The notes below the pieces were generated by a model. That model did no database searches and had not been told where the DNA came from. It saw only the letters and a list, made by a program, of their open reading frames with translations. The position numbers were made by a program, and so were the translations under genes. Below are positions 1 to 5,848 of a DNA stretch of 6,309 nucleotides, piece by piece. Source of the DNA: Lachnospiraceae bacterium. GTDB lineage: Bacteria; Bacillota; Clostridia; Lachnospirales; Lachnospiraceae. The stretch lies in assembly GCA_004557975.1 (NCBI GenBank), contig SFEV01000090.1, positions 1 to 6,309 on the forward strand, written 5' to 3'. The first letter of the stretch is position 1, and every line of letters begins with the position of its first letter.

Positions 1-381
1 AGGATGTCCGTCATTTCCAATGATGATGACGGATTCTCCCTGTTCACTGTGCTTCTGCACAATTCTGTGAATCTTTTTGACAAAGGGGCAGGTGGCATCC
101 ACCATATGAAGCCCTTTTTCTTCAATGATACGATAAATGCGCTCCGAAACTCCGTGAGAACGTATAATGACTGTTCCCTCTGAAATCTGCAGTAGCTCCT
201 TTTCGTCAGAGATGATCCGGACCCCCTTTTCCTCCAGCTCACGAACCACCTCTTCATTGTGAATAATCGGTCCGTATGTATAAATCGGCTTTACACCCTC
301 TTCTATCTGACGGTACACCTGCTCAACCGCGCGCTTTACGCCAAAGCAGAAACCAGCCGTCCTGGCAACAATCACTTCCAT
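1..381 (-). CDS. ispH: 4-hydroxy-3-methylbut-2-enyl diphosphate reductase (IspH/LytB), N-terminal part
   Basis: IspH is the cytosolic [4Fe-4S] enzyme of the last step of the MEP isoprenoid pathway, reducing HMBPP to IPP and DMAPP. The visible 127 residues begin MEVIVARTAGFCFGVKRAV. They contain the first cluster cysteine (C12), the HN motif with H41, RSHGV with H76, and DATCPFV with the second cluster cysteine (C98), and end in IGNDGHP just before the expected catalytic glutamate. The gene is cut by the window edge, so the third cysteine is not seen. In many Clostridia this protein is fused to ribosomal S1 domains, which cannot be tested here. It starts 5 bases after the cmk stop, so translation is probably coupled. 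The purine-rich GAGAGGA abuts the ATG, an unusually tight spacing. This start is chosen because it matches the usual beginning of IspH. Recognition is very secure. Confidence 0.96.
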   Translation of the reverse strand, partial: MEVIVARTAGFCFGVKRAVEQVYRQIEEGVKPIYTYGPIIHNEEVVRELEEKGVRIISDEKELLQISEGTVIIRSHGVSERIYRIIEEKGLHMVDATCPFVKKIHRIVQKHSEQGESVIIIGNDGHP

Positions 382-386
382 TCCTC

Positions 387-1052
387 TCACATCCGTTCTC
401 TTGCAAGCGCTGTGATCCGATCCACAACGTCCTGAATGGTCATTTCCGAGGAATCTACAAGCACTGCATCTTCAGCCTGGCAAAGGGGTGCCGTCTCCCT
501 GTGCATATCCCGGTAATCCCGCTCTTCAATATCCTTTTCTATCTCCTCCAGGCTGCAGCTCATGCCTTTTTCCGTCTGCTCAAGGAAACGTCTTCTGGCC
601 CTTGTCTGTACACTGGCTGTCAGATAGATCTTCAGCTGCGCATCCGGGAGAATCATCGTACCAATGTCTCTTCCATCCATCAGAACATTTTCTTTCGCCG
701 CCAGGTTTCTCTGGAGATCTGTCAGTTTATGGCGTACCTGGGGTATGGCGGACGAGCGGCTGGCCATGGCACTGACCTCCTCGGTGCGTATGAGCCCCGA
801 CACATTCTCCCCGTTCAGATATACCTGCTGCTCTCCGTCCTCGTACCCGATACTCACTTCGATCTCTTCCAATGCATGAAGCAATGCTGTTTCATCCGAA
901 ATATCCGTCTGTCTGCGAAGCAGACCAAGGGCAATGGAACGGTACATGGCACCTGTATCCACATAAATAAAAGAAAGCTCCTTTGCCGCCCTTTTTGCTA
1001 TGGTACTCTTTCCGGCTCCCGCCGGTCCGTCGATTGCTATATTAAAACTCAT
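387..1052 (-). CDS. cmk: (d)CMP kinase (cytidylate kinase)
   Basis: This cytosolic P-loop kinase phosphorylates CMP and dCMP with ATP, recycling cytidine nucleotides for RNA, DNA and phospholipid synthesis. The 221-residue product has the usual bacterial Cmk length. It shows the Walker A loop GPAGAGKST (9-17), the DTGAMYR nucleotide-monophosphate motif (32-38), SRSSAIPQVR (98-107), the DGRDIGT motif (126-132) that contacts CMP, and an arginine-rich lid (RARRR, then ERDYRDMHRETAPL). The ATG at 1052 is chosen because MSFNIAIDGPAGAGKST is the canonical N terminus and GGGAGG (1059-1064) lies 6 bases upstream. The frame stays open to 1136, but the extra 28 residues would overlap the upstream flavoprotein gene. 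It lies between the flavoprotein gene (40-base gap) and ispH (5-base gap), the cmk-ispH order common in Clostridia. Confidence 0.97.
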   Translation of the reverse strand: MSFNIAIDGPAGAGKSTIAKRAAKELSFIYVDTGAMYRSIALGLLRRQTDISDETALLHALEEIEVSIGYEDGEQQVYLNGENVSGLIRTEEVSAMASRSSAIPQVRHKLTDLQRNLAAKENVLMDGRDIGTMILPDAQLKIYLTASVQTRARRRFLEQTEKGMSCSLEEIEKDIEERDYRDMHRETAPLCQAEDAVLVDSSEMTIQDVVDRITALARERM

Positions 1053-1058
1053 AGTATT

Positions 1059-1064
1059 CCTCCC
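1059..1064 (-). promoter_or_regulatory. Ribosome binding site of cmk
   Basis: GGGAGG on the minus strand, 6 bases before the ATG at 1052. It decides the start, because an upstream in-frame ATG at 1136 would extend the protein into the preceding gene. Confidence 0.85.
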
Positions 1065-1092
1065 AGTCATTCTCATTTGCCACAGGTATTTC

Positions 1093-2394
1093 TCACTTTG
1101 CAGAGCTGCCTGCCGCATGTCCCGTTGCCCACGCAATCTGAAGATTATAGCCTCCGGTCACTGCATCCAGATCAAGCACCTCCCCGGCAAAATACAGTCC
1201 CTTTACCTTCCTGGACTCCATTGTTGCCGGATTAATGTCTTTTACACTGACACCTCCGCGCGTGATGATTGCTTCATTATAATCACGCAGTCCCGTCAAT
1301 GTCAATGAAAAATGCTTTGTCAGCATCACAAGTGCTTTTCTTTCTTCCCTGGAAATATCATGTACCGCTTTTTCTGCCGGAATCTGGCTCCGTTCAACCA
1401 TAACGGGAATCAGTTTTGCCGGAAACAGTGTTCCGAGCACATTCTTAAACTGTTTATTTTTGGAGGCTTCAAATTCCCGCAGGATACGTGCATCCAGCTG
1501 TTCCTCAGTCAGTGCAGGCTTCAGATCAATAAAGAGCTGAAGAGGATGTTCTTTCAGCTTCTTCTGAATATGACAGCTGGCAGTCAGAATCAGCGGACCG
1601 GTAACTCCAAAATGCGTAAACATCATCTCGCCGAACTCACGGTACAGCTCTTTCCTGCCATCAAAAATCGAAACCTCCACGTTGCGCAGAGAAAGTCCCT
1701 GCATCATCTGGGCCCATCCCTCTGCCGTCGTCATCGGAACGAGAGACGGGGACAGTTCTGTGACCGCATGTCCTGTCCTCTCAGCAAAGCGATACCCGTC
1801 TCCGGTTGATCCGGTAGTCCTGTAAGAAAAACCACCTGTAGCCACAATCACATCGTCTGCCTGAATAAATGCTCCGCTTTTCAGTTTCACGCCGACTGCA
1901 CGTTTGTCATGCAGCAACGTTTTTTTGTCACGATTGCTATCATCTGATAAAACCTCCTGTTCGTCCCTGCAGGATGCTTCTGATGTCACCACCTCCGCGA
2001 CCTCAGTGTTCAGGTTGATTTGGACACCACTTTTCTTCAGCCTGCGCGTCAGAGCCCCAATAACGTCCGAAGAATGATCGGACACGGGAAAAACACGGTT
2101 TCCACGTTCCGTCTTCGTCTTCATGCCCTCCTGTTCAAAGAACCGGATTGTATCCTGGCTGGTGAAACCGTAAAATGCACTGTACAAAAACTTGCGGTTC
2201 ACACAGACTGCCTGAAGAAGTGCTTCCACGTCACAGTTGTTCGTCAGATTGCATCTCCCTTTTCCTGTAATATAAAGCTTTTTGCCCAGCTTCTCATTTT
2301 TTTCATACAGCCGTACAGTATGTCCCCGATCGGCCGCAGCTACAGCTGCCATCATTCCGGCAGCACCGCCCCCCACAACTATCACATCACTCAT
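1093..2394 (-). CDS. NAD(P)/FAD-dependent oxidoreductase, HI0933/YhiN/BaiN family
   Basis: This is a 433-residue flavoprotein. The N terminus has the dinucleotide-binding motif VVGGGAAG (6-13) and the family signature KLGKKLYITGKGRCNLTN (35-52). VIVATGGFSY (182-191) and TGSTGDGY (194-201) follow, then GEMMFTHFGVTGPLIL (255-270). Near the C terminus are TRGGVSVKDINP (378-389) and GLYFAGEVLDLDAVTGGYNLQIAWATG (399-425), the second FAD-contacting segment. All the hallmarks fit the HI0933 family, whose physiological substrate is mostly unknown. One member, BaiN, acts in bile-acid metabolism in gut Clostridia, but family membership does not show that role here. A hydrophilic stretch at about 137-163 looks like an inserted loop. 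The start follows AAAGGAAA (2405-2412) by 10 bases. The gene begins 18 bases after the kinase stop and ends 40 bases before cmk, so it is probably co-transcribed with both. Confidence 0.93.
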   Translation of the reverse strand: MSDVIVVGGGAAGMMAAVAAADRGHTVRLYEKNEKLGKKLYITGKGRCNLTNNCDVEALLQAVCVNRKFLYSAFYGFTSQDTIRFFEQEGMKTKTERGNRVFPVSDHSSDVIGALTRRLKKSGVQINLNTEVAEVVTSEASCRDEQEVLSDDSNRDKKTLLHDKRAVGVKLKSGAFIQADDVIVATGGFSYRTTGSTGDGYRFAERTGHAVTELSPSLVPMTTAEGWAQMMQGLSLRNVEVSIFDGRKELYREFGEMMFTHFGVTGPLILTASCHIQKKLKEHPLQLFIDLKPALTEEQLDARILREFEASKNKQFKNVLGTLFPAKLIPVMVERSQIPAEKAVHDISREERKALVMLTKHFSLTLTGLRDYNEAIITRGGVSVKDINPATMESRKVKGLYFAGEVLDLDAVTGGYNLQIAWATGHAAGSSAK

Positions 2395-2412
2395 TTCTCC
2401 CAGCTTTCCTTT

Positions 2413-3990
2413 CTATGCCTCTACATTCTCCGTAATTTCCGGCAAATCCTTCTCACAGCAGGTCATGGAATCACCGTTCTGGAGCTCAAACCAGAACTCC
2501 ACACCATCCTCTCTGTTCAGAACTCCGTACTGCTGATGGAAAGACTCCATAATCGCTTTCACAATAGACAGACCAACACCGCTGCCTCCATATTCACGCG
2601 TCCTGGCTTTGTCAACTTTATAAAACTTGTCCCAGATCAGATCGATATCCTCTTCAGGTATCTGTTCACCTGTGTTAAACACGCTGATACGCACGGTTGT
2701 ATTCTCCCTCAGATTTCTGTCCGAATCAGCCGAACTGTCACCTGGATCTGCAGCTGATGTTTCATACGGTCGCACAGAAATCTCAATCCTGTGGTCACCA
2801 CTGACATGATTCAGCGCATTACTCAGATAGTTTGTCAGTACCTCTTCCACTTTAAATTCGTCACCCCAGACAAATACAGAGCCTTCATCGTGAAAGATAA
2901 TATGTGCCTCTTTCTGCTGGGCAAGTATGGATACTGACTGCACCTTGTTTCGGATCAGATCCATAATATCAAAACGTTCCATAACAACCTGATCATTTCC
3001 AAATTCCAGCTGATTCAGCGTCAGAAGCTTCTGGACAAGACCGTTCATCCTGGATGCCTCATCCATGATCACCTCACAGTAAAATTCCCGACTCTCCGCA
3101 TCATCATTGATACATTCCTGCAGTCCCTCTGCGTATCCCTGAATCAAAGCAATCGGCGTTTTCAGCTCGTGGGATACGTTGGAGAGGAACTCCTTTCTCA
3201 TGTCATCAATCTGTTCCTTGCGTTCAATATCCTTCTGCAGCTCGTTATTTGCCGTCAGAAGTTCTGAATACGCTCTCTCCAGTTTTTCTGACATCTGGTT
3301 GAAATGTTCTCCCAGCTGGCCGATCTCGTCCTCTCCGCCGCCAGTATACTTTGCTTCAAAGTCAAGCTCCGCCATGCGTTTTGACAGCTCAGTCAGCTCA
3401 CTGATCGGCTTTGTCACCTTGCGTGTAATAAACTGCACAATAATGGCTGTCAGCACAATTCCCGCCAGACAGATATATTTGATAAACTCATTTGCAATGC
3501 TGACACTTTCTCTGATACTTTCAATATTGATTCTCAGAATAAAAGCAAATCCTTTATCCAGCATTCCCCACATTTCCAGATAATTCAGTCCGATTTCCGT
3601 ATCATATTTTTTCTGTATCGTATATTTGTCATTCTGTTCCAGGACAGAACCCACATCAATTCCCAGCCGATATCCGCCCAGACGCCCTGACACGATATCC
3701 GCATAAGTCTCAAGCCAGTACAGCCGTCTCCCGTCCCCATCAAGTACAATAAAAGACATGCCGTTTGAATTACAGAATCTGCCGAACTCCTGAATCTCTT
3801 CCTCATCCAGCAGTCCGCTGTCACTGATCTCTGTATTCAGTATACGATATGCATCCATCAGCACCTGACGCTTCCGCAGGATATAAAAATCCTCCAGAAA
3901 AAATGCATTGATCAGAAAATTGGCAAGAAACATCAGTGTCATGAGACTGATAAAAATGACCGTAAGCTGTCTTCTGATTGACTGTTTCAT
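2413..3990 (-). CDS. HAMP-domain sensor histidine kinase
   Basis: This is the membrane sensor kinase of a two-component system. The 525 residues show a first transmembrane helix (about 9-31), an extracytoplasmic sensor region (about 33-168) of unknown ligand, and a second helix (about 171-189). A HAMP linker (about 190-243) leads into a coiled coil. The dimerisation/phosphotransfer box FLSNVSHELKTPI has the acceptor H274. The ATPase domain has the N box (TNYLSNALNH, N387 and N391), a divergent G1 box NTGEQIP (439-445), the F box WDKFYKVD (453-460) and the G2 box GGSGVGL (468-474). An acidic, serine-rich insert lies at about 411-431, and a 20-residue polar tail with adjacent cysteines follows the last strand. 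GGGAG (3998-4002) lies 7 bases before the ATG. It follows its partner regulator after a 30-base gap. The stimulus cannot be read from sequence. Confidence 0.95.
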   Translation of the reverse strand: MKQSIRRQLTVIFISLMTLMFLANFLINAFFLEDFYILRKRQVLMDAYRILNTEISDSGLLDEEEIQEFGRFCNSNGMSFIVLDGDGRRLYWLETYADIVSGRLGGYRLGIDVGSVLEQNDKYTIQKKYDTEIGLNYLEMWGMLDKGFAFILRINIESIRESVSIANEFIKYICLAGIVLTAIIVQFITRKVTKPISELTELSKRMAELDFEAKYTGGGEDEIGQLGEHFNQMSEKLERAYSELLTANNELQKDIERKEQIDDMRKEFLSNVSHELKTPIALIQGYAEGLQECINDDAESREFYCEVIMDEASRMNGLVQKLLTLNQLEFGNDQVVMERFDIMDLIRNKVQSVSILAQQKEAHIIFHDEGSVFVWGDEFKVEEVLTNYLSNALNHVSGDHRIEISVRPYETSAADPGDSSADSDRNLRENTTVRISVFNTGEQIPEEDIDLIWDKFYKVDKARTREYGGSGVGLSIVKAIMESFHQQYGVLNREDGVEFWFELQNGDSMTCCEKDLPEITENVEA

Positions 3991-3997
3991 CTTTCTG

Positions 3998-4002
3998 CTC
4001 CC
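3998..4002 (-). promoter_or_regulatory. Ribosome binding site of the histidine kinase gene
   Basis: GGGAG on the minus strand, 7 bases before the ATG at 3990, inside the 30-base gap after the regulator stop. It supports separate initiation of the kinase from a shared message. Confidence 0.75.
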
Positions 4003-4020
4003 TGTCTCACCATCTGTGCT

Positions 4021-4701
4021 TTACTCTTCCACCTCGAATTTGTAGCCCATGCCCCAGATTGTCTTAATATAATCTCCCTTTTTCCCAAGCTTACTTCGAA
4101 GCTTCTTTACATGCGTGTCAATTGTACGGGCATCTCCAAAATAGTCATAATTCCACACACTGTTCAGAATCTTTTCCCGCGACAGTGCAATTCCCTGATT
4201 TTCCATAAAGTAAGTCAGCAGTTCAAATTCCTTATAACTGAGATCAACATTCACACCATCAATCTTTACTTCATGCGCAGCCTTATTGATCTCAATATTT
4301 CCGGCCCGCAGTACGTCATCGGAAGAAAATCCGCTGGTTCTGCGTAAAATAGCTTCTACCCTCGCCACAAGGATCTTAGGACTGAAAGGTTTGGAGATAT
4401 ATTCATCAACGCCAAGCTCAAAGCCCAGAAGCTCATCTCTCTCATCACTCTTTGCAGTCAGCATAATGATCGGAACCGTGGAATAGGATCGAATCTCACG
4501 ACACACCTGCCAGCCATCCATTTTCGGCATCATGACGTCGAGAATGACAAGTGCAATATCCTTATTATCAAAAAAAATATCAATCGCTTCTGCCCCGTCT
4601 CCTGCCTCTATCACATCAAAGTCCTTCTTGGTCAGAAAATCACGGACCAGCTTTCTCATTCGACTTTCGTCATCCACAACCAGTATTTTTAATCGTTCCA
4701 T
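4021..4701 (-). CDS. OmpR/PhoB-family response regulator
   Basis: This 226-residue DNA-binding regulator is the partner of the kinase encoded downstream. The receiver domain (about 4-118) carries the acidic pair D10-D11, the phosphoacceptor D55 in VILDVMMPKMDG, T82 in MLTAKS and K104 in ISKPF. After a short linker, the winged-helix domain (about 132-224) shows LSYKEFELLTYFMENQG, the recognition-helix region DARTIDTHVKKLRSKLG (190-206) and the terminal hairpin IKTIWGMGYKFE. Both domains are complete with all key residues. The ATG at 4701 is chosen over the in-frame ATG at 4785 because MERLKILVVDDE is the canonical start and AAGGAGA sits at ideal spacing. Proteins of this class usually bind tandem direct repeats as dimers and often regulate their own gene. 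A matching 11-bp-period repeat lies about 100 bases upstream. Targets and signal are not identifiable. Confidence 0.97.
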   Translation of the reverse strand: MERLKILVVDDESRMRKLVRDFLTKKDFDVIEAGDGAEAIDIFFDNKDIALVILDVMMPKMDGWQVCREIRSYSTVPIIMLTAKSDERDELLGFELGVDEYISKPFSPKILVARVEAILRRTSGFSSDDVLRAGNIEINKAAHEVKIDGVNVDLSYKEFELLTYFMENQGIALSREKILNSVWNYDYFGDARTIDTHVKKLRSKLGKKGDYIKTIWGMGYKFEVEE

Positions 4702-4707
4702 ATTCTG

Positions 4708-4714
4708 TCTCCTT
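4708..4714 (-). promoter_or_regulatory. Ribosome binding site of the response regulator gene
   Basis: AAGGAGA on the minus strand; its AGGAG core ends 7 bases before the ATG at 4701. It settles the start against the longer frame opening at 4785. Confidence 0.88.
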
Positions 4715-4769
4715 CCGTAACAGCTTTTTATACAAATGCACAATACAGTGATTTCCATAAAGCATTTCA

Positions 4770-4807
4770 GATACTGTGTGGGCAAACATTCCTGACATCA
4801 CAGTATC
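4770..4807. repeat. Perfect 9-bp inverted repeat in the regulator leader
   Basis: GATACTGTG (4770-4778) and CACAGTATC (4799-4807) are exact reverse complements separated by 20 bases. A further GATACTGT lies at 4838-4845. The arms could form a leader-RNA stem or mark protein-binding half-sites. The long loop makes a strong RNA hairpin only moderately likely. Confidence 0.5.
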
Positions 4808-4822
4808 ATCACCGTATCATTA
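4801..4822. promoter_or_regulatory. Candidate operator: 11-bp-period direct repeat
   Basis: Two tandem 11-mers, CAGTATCATCA (4801-4811) and CCGTATCATTA (4812-4822), agree at 9 of 11 positions and share the exact heptamer GTATCAT at 4803-4809 and 4814-4820. Tandem half-sites spaced 11 bp are the known arrangement bound by PhoB/OmpR-type dimers, and the first gene downstream encodes such a regulator. A looser third copy, ATATCAT, lies at 4846-4852. That the operon's own regulator binds here is inference. Confidence 0.4.
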
Positions 4823-4842
4823 ACGAATCTTCTGCCCGATAC

Positions 4843-4873
4843 TGTATATCATCTTACCATTCATTTATGACAA
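4843..4873 (-). promoter_or_regulatory. Candidate promoter of the two-component operon
   Basis: Reading the minus strand, TTGTCA (4868-4873) is a 5-of-6 match to the -35 element. It is followed by GATATA (17-base spacer) or TATACA (19-base spacer, 4843-4848) as a -10. The -10 is mediocre. A start near 4837 would give a leader of about 135 bases containing the inverted and direct repeats. An alternative is TATAAA at 4727-4732, which has a poor -35 and a very short leader. Confidence 0.4.
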
Positions 4874-5021
4874 TTCTGTGAAAACAGACTATTTCTGAAA
4901 GTGTCCTGTGCATCTACCGCCAGAGCATCGTTGCACAGCGTCTGTACTCTTCTTTATTTCTGCTGTCTATACAAAATACCATATATTTTTTTCTCCATCA
5001 ACCACATTACATGTATTTTTC

Positions 5022-5050
5022 TGGGCATTTTTACATTTATATATTATAAT
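5022..5050 (+). promoter_or_regulatory. Alternative upstream promoter for the coiled-coil gene
   Basis: TGGGCA (5022-5027, 4 of 6 with TTGACA) and a perfect TATAAT (5045-5050) are separated by 17 bases. The region is so AT-rich that TATAAT by chance is likely, so support is weak. Confidence 0.3.
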
Positions 5051-5087
5051 GCATATTATATATATTATGTATCTTTTGATAATTCAA

Positions 5088-5116
5088 TAGACTTTACACT
5101 TCTGGTATGGTATACT
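5088..5116 (+). promoter_or_regulatory. Likely promoter of the coiled-coil gene, extended -10
   Basis: TATACT (5111-5116, 5 of 6) is preceded by TGG, giving the extended -10 form TGnTATACT. TAGACT (5088-5093, 4 of 6 with TTGACA) lies 17 bases upstream. Transcription would start near 5123, giving a leader of about 20 bases that just includes the ribosome binding site. Confidence 0.6.
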
Positions 5117-5128
5117 ATTTCCTATAAA

Positions 5129-5133
5129 AGGGG
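5129..5133 (+). promoter_or_regulatory. Ribosome binding site of the coiled-coil gene
   Basis: AGGGG lies 8 bases before the ATG at 5142. It argues for that ATG over the in-frame GTG at 5133, which overlaps the site itself. Confidence 0.75.
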
Positions 5134-5141
5134 TGGTTTTG

Positions 5142-5609
5142 ATGACGGACAGAGAATTACTGGAGAAAATATTCTCAGAAATGCAGGGAATGAAGCAGCA
5201 GATTGGTCAGGTGGATGAAAAGGTTGACCGGCTGGAAGGAAAAGTCAATCAGCTGGATCATAAAGTTAATTGTCTTGAAGAAAAGGTCGACCGACTCGAA
5301 GTAAAGGTCGACCAGCTCGATCATAAAGTTAATTGTCTTGAAGAAAAAGTTGACCGACTCGAAGTAAAGGTTGACCAGCTCGATCATAAAGTTAATTGTC
5401 TTGAAAAAAAAGTCGACCAACTCGAAGTAAAGGTCGGCCAGCTCGAAGTAAAGGTTGACCGGAATTATAATGTGACACTTGAATTCTATGGCAGTCAAAA
5501 AGAATTTAACACAGAAATATCCGGAAAAATTATCCAGTTTGGAACCAGACTGGAAATTTTTAAAAATCAGACAATCTCAAATACTGCAGTGCTTGCAAAA
5601 ATATCGTAA
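5142..5609 (+). CDS. Heptad-repeat coiled-coil protein of unknown function
   Basis: I do not recognise a named function. The 155 residues fall into three parts. A short head (1-26, MTDRELLEKIFSEMQGMKQQ) is followed by about twelve consecutive heptads (27-110) of the form KVxxLEx, and then a 45-residue tail (111-155) beginning VTLEFYGSQKEF. With V at position a, L at d, E at e and K at g in nearly every heptad, the middle should form a long continuous, probably parallel, coiled coil stabilised by K-E pairs. It has a 21-residue super-repeat with one cysteine per unit (C44, C65, C86), each at the outward-facing c position. There is no signal peptide, membrane helix or catalytic motif. It has its own promoter and terminator and is divergent from the two-component operon. 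Similar small coiled-coil hypotheticals are known in Bacillota. A scaffold or structural role is a guess. Confidence 0.8.
   Translation: MTDRELLEKIFSEMQGMKQQIGQVDEKVDRLEGKVNQLDHKVNCLEEKVDRLEVKVDQLDHKVNCLEEKVDRLEVKVDQLDHKVNCLEKKVDQLEVKVGQLEVKVDRNYNVTLEFYGSQKEFNTEISGKIIQFGTRLEIFKNQTISNTAVLAKIS
5220..5471 (+). repeat. 63-bp tandem repeats encoding 21-residue coiled-coil units
   Basis: The units are 5220-5282, 5283-5345 and 5346-5408, with a degenerate fourth at 5409-5471. By hand alignment units 2 and 3 differ at 4 of 63 positions, and units 1 and 2 at 8 of 63. Each unit consists of three 21-bp heptad codings. The third heptad, KVNCLE plus one residue, is nearly invariant. The near-identity at DNA level points to recent duplication by slippage or unequal recombination. 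Confidence 0.92.
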
Positions 5610-5628
5610 CTGAAAACTGTACCATACC

Positions 5629-5700
5629 GGAGTGCAGAGCCTGTTGAATTTTCAACTGTGGCTGTACTCCATTTTCATTATTCTTCTTTTTGTTTTGATA
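5629..5700 (+). terminator. Intrinsic terminator of the coiled-coil gene
   Basis: GGAGTGCAG (5629-5637) pairs with CTGTACTCC (5662-5670), with one G-T pair. Two further C-G pairs form above a bulge, and GTTGA pairs with TCAAC at the tip. The hairpin is followed on the plus strand by a T-rich run (5671-5700). It begins 19 bases after the stop codon. On the minus strand no T run follows, so it should act mainly in the plus direction. Confidence 0.85.
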
Positions 5701-5750
5701 TTTTTGATTCCGGAAAATTGATTACAGACATATTTTACAATATACGCAAA

Positions 5751-5780
5751 GGATCCGGACTCCACAAAGAGCCCGGGTCC
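5751..5780 (-). terminator. GC-rich hairpin, possible tmRNA terminator
   Basis: GGATCCGGACTC and GAGCCCGGGTCC form a 12-position stem with one A-C mismatch, one G-T pair and a 6-base loop. On the minus strand it is followed by CTTTGCGTATATT, a weak T-rich tail. It is the best terminator candidate for the tmRNA transcript, although it lies about 115 bases past the mature 3' end. Confidence 0.4.
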
Positions 5781-5802
5781 CTCCTTAGTACAAATAATGG
5801 AG
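5775..5802. repeat. 28-bp direct repeat, distal copy
   Basis: It begins GGGTCCCTCCTTAGTAC and ends AATAATGGAG, identical over 28 bases to 5873-5900. Beyond this copy the sequence continues CAAACGC, unrelated to the tmRNA body at the same offset. Confidence 0.95.
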
Positions 5803-5841
5803 CAAACGCATCTGAATCCGAACAAGTTCGGATGGCGTTTG
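5803..5841. repeat. Hairpin between the two 28-bp repeats
   Basis: Outer arms CAAACGC (5803-5809) and GCGTTTG (5835-5841) enclose inner arms ATCCGAAC (5816-5823) and GTTCGGAT (5826-5833). The inner arms are a perfect 8-bp stem with AA at the tip. A six-base bulge on one side is opposed by one base on the other. No T run follows on either strand, so it is not a simple terminator. Confidence 0.75.
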
Positions 5842-5848
5842 CGCAGGC

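Larger units (their letters stand above)
4702..5141. other. Divergent intergenic region between the two-component operon and the coiled-coil gene
   Basis: These 440 bases contain no convincing gene. The half next to the response regulator holds related octamers (ACAGTATC and its complement GATACTGT) and an 11-bp-period direct repeat. The half next to the plus-strand gene (about 4975-5100) is very AT-rich, with runs such as TATATATTATG, and includes TATAAT and ATTATA arms around GCAT (5045-5060). Candidate promoters for both directions are listed separately. No riboswitch class is recognisable. Confidence 0.8.

Noticed and set aside
276..1235. Long plus-strand open frame (319 codons)
   Set aside because: It lies antisense to ispH, cmk and the flavoprotein gene, all of which have clear motifs and ribosome binding sites. 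Its translation is rich in C, H, P and S and has no recognisable domain.
4809..4853. Possible 14-codon leader peptide MNGKMIYSIGQKIR upstream of the response regulator
   Set aside because: There is no good ribosome binding site, and its start lies within the best candidate promoter, so it would probably not be transcribed.
5220..5408. CRISPR array
   Set aside because: The repeats are contiguous without spacers, in frame, and encode heptads.
5404..5411. A8 tract in the coiled-coil gene as a phase-variation switch
   Set aside because: An equal A8 run occurs on the same strand within the response regulator gene (4570-4577), so the length is unremarkable for this genome and no evidence of slippage is visible.
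5220..5471. Template or variable repeat of a diversity-generating retroelement
   Set aside because: No reverse transcriptase or adenine-biased divergence is present. Differences between units are mostly synonymous third-base changes.
5175..5498. Minus-strand open frame opposite the heptad repeats
   Set aside because: The repeated antisense of KVxxLE codons stays open by periodicity. It has no independent motif or convincing ribosome binding site.
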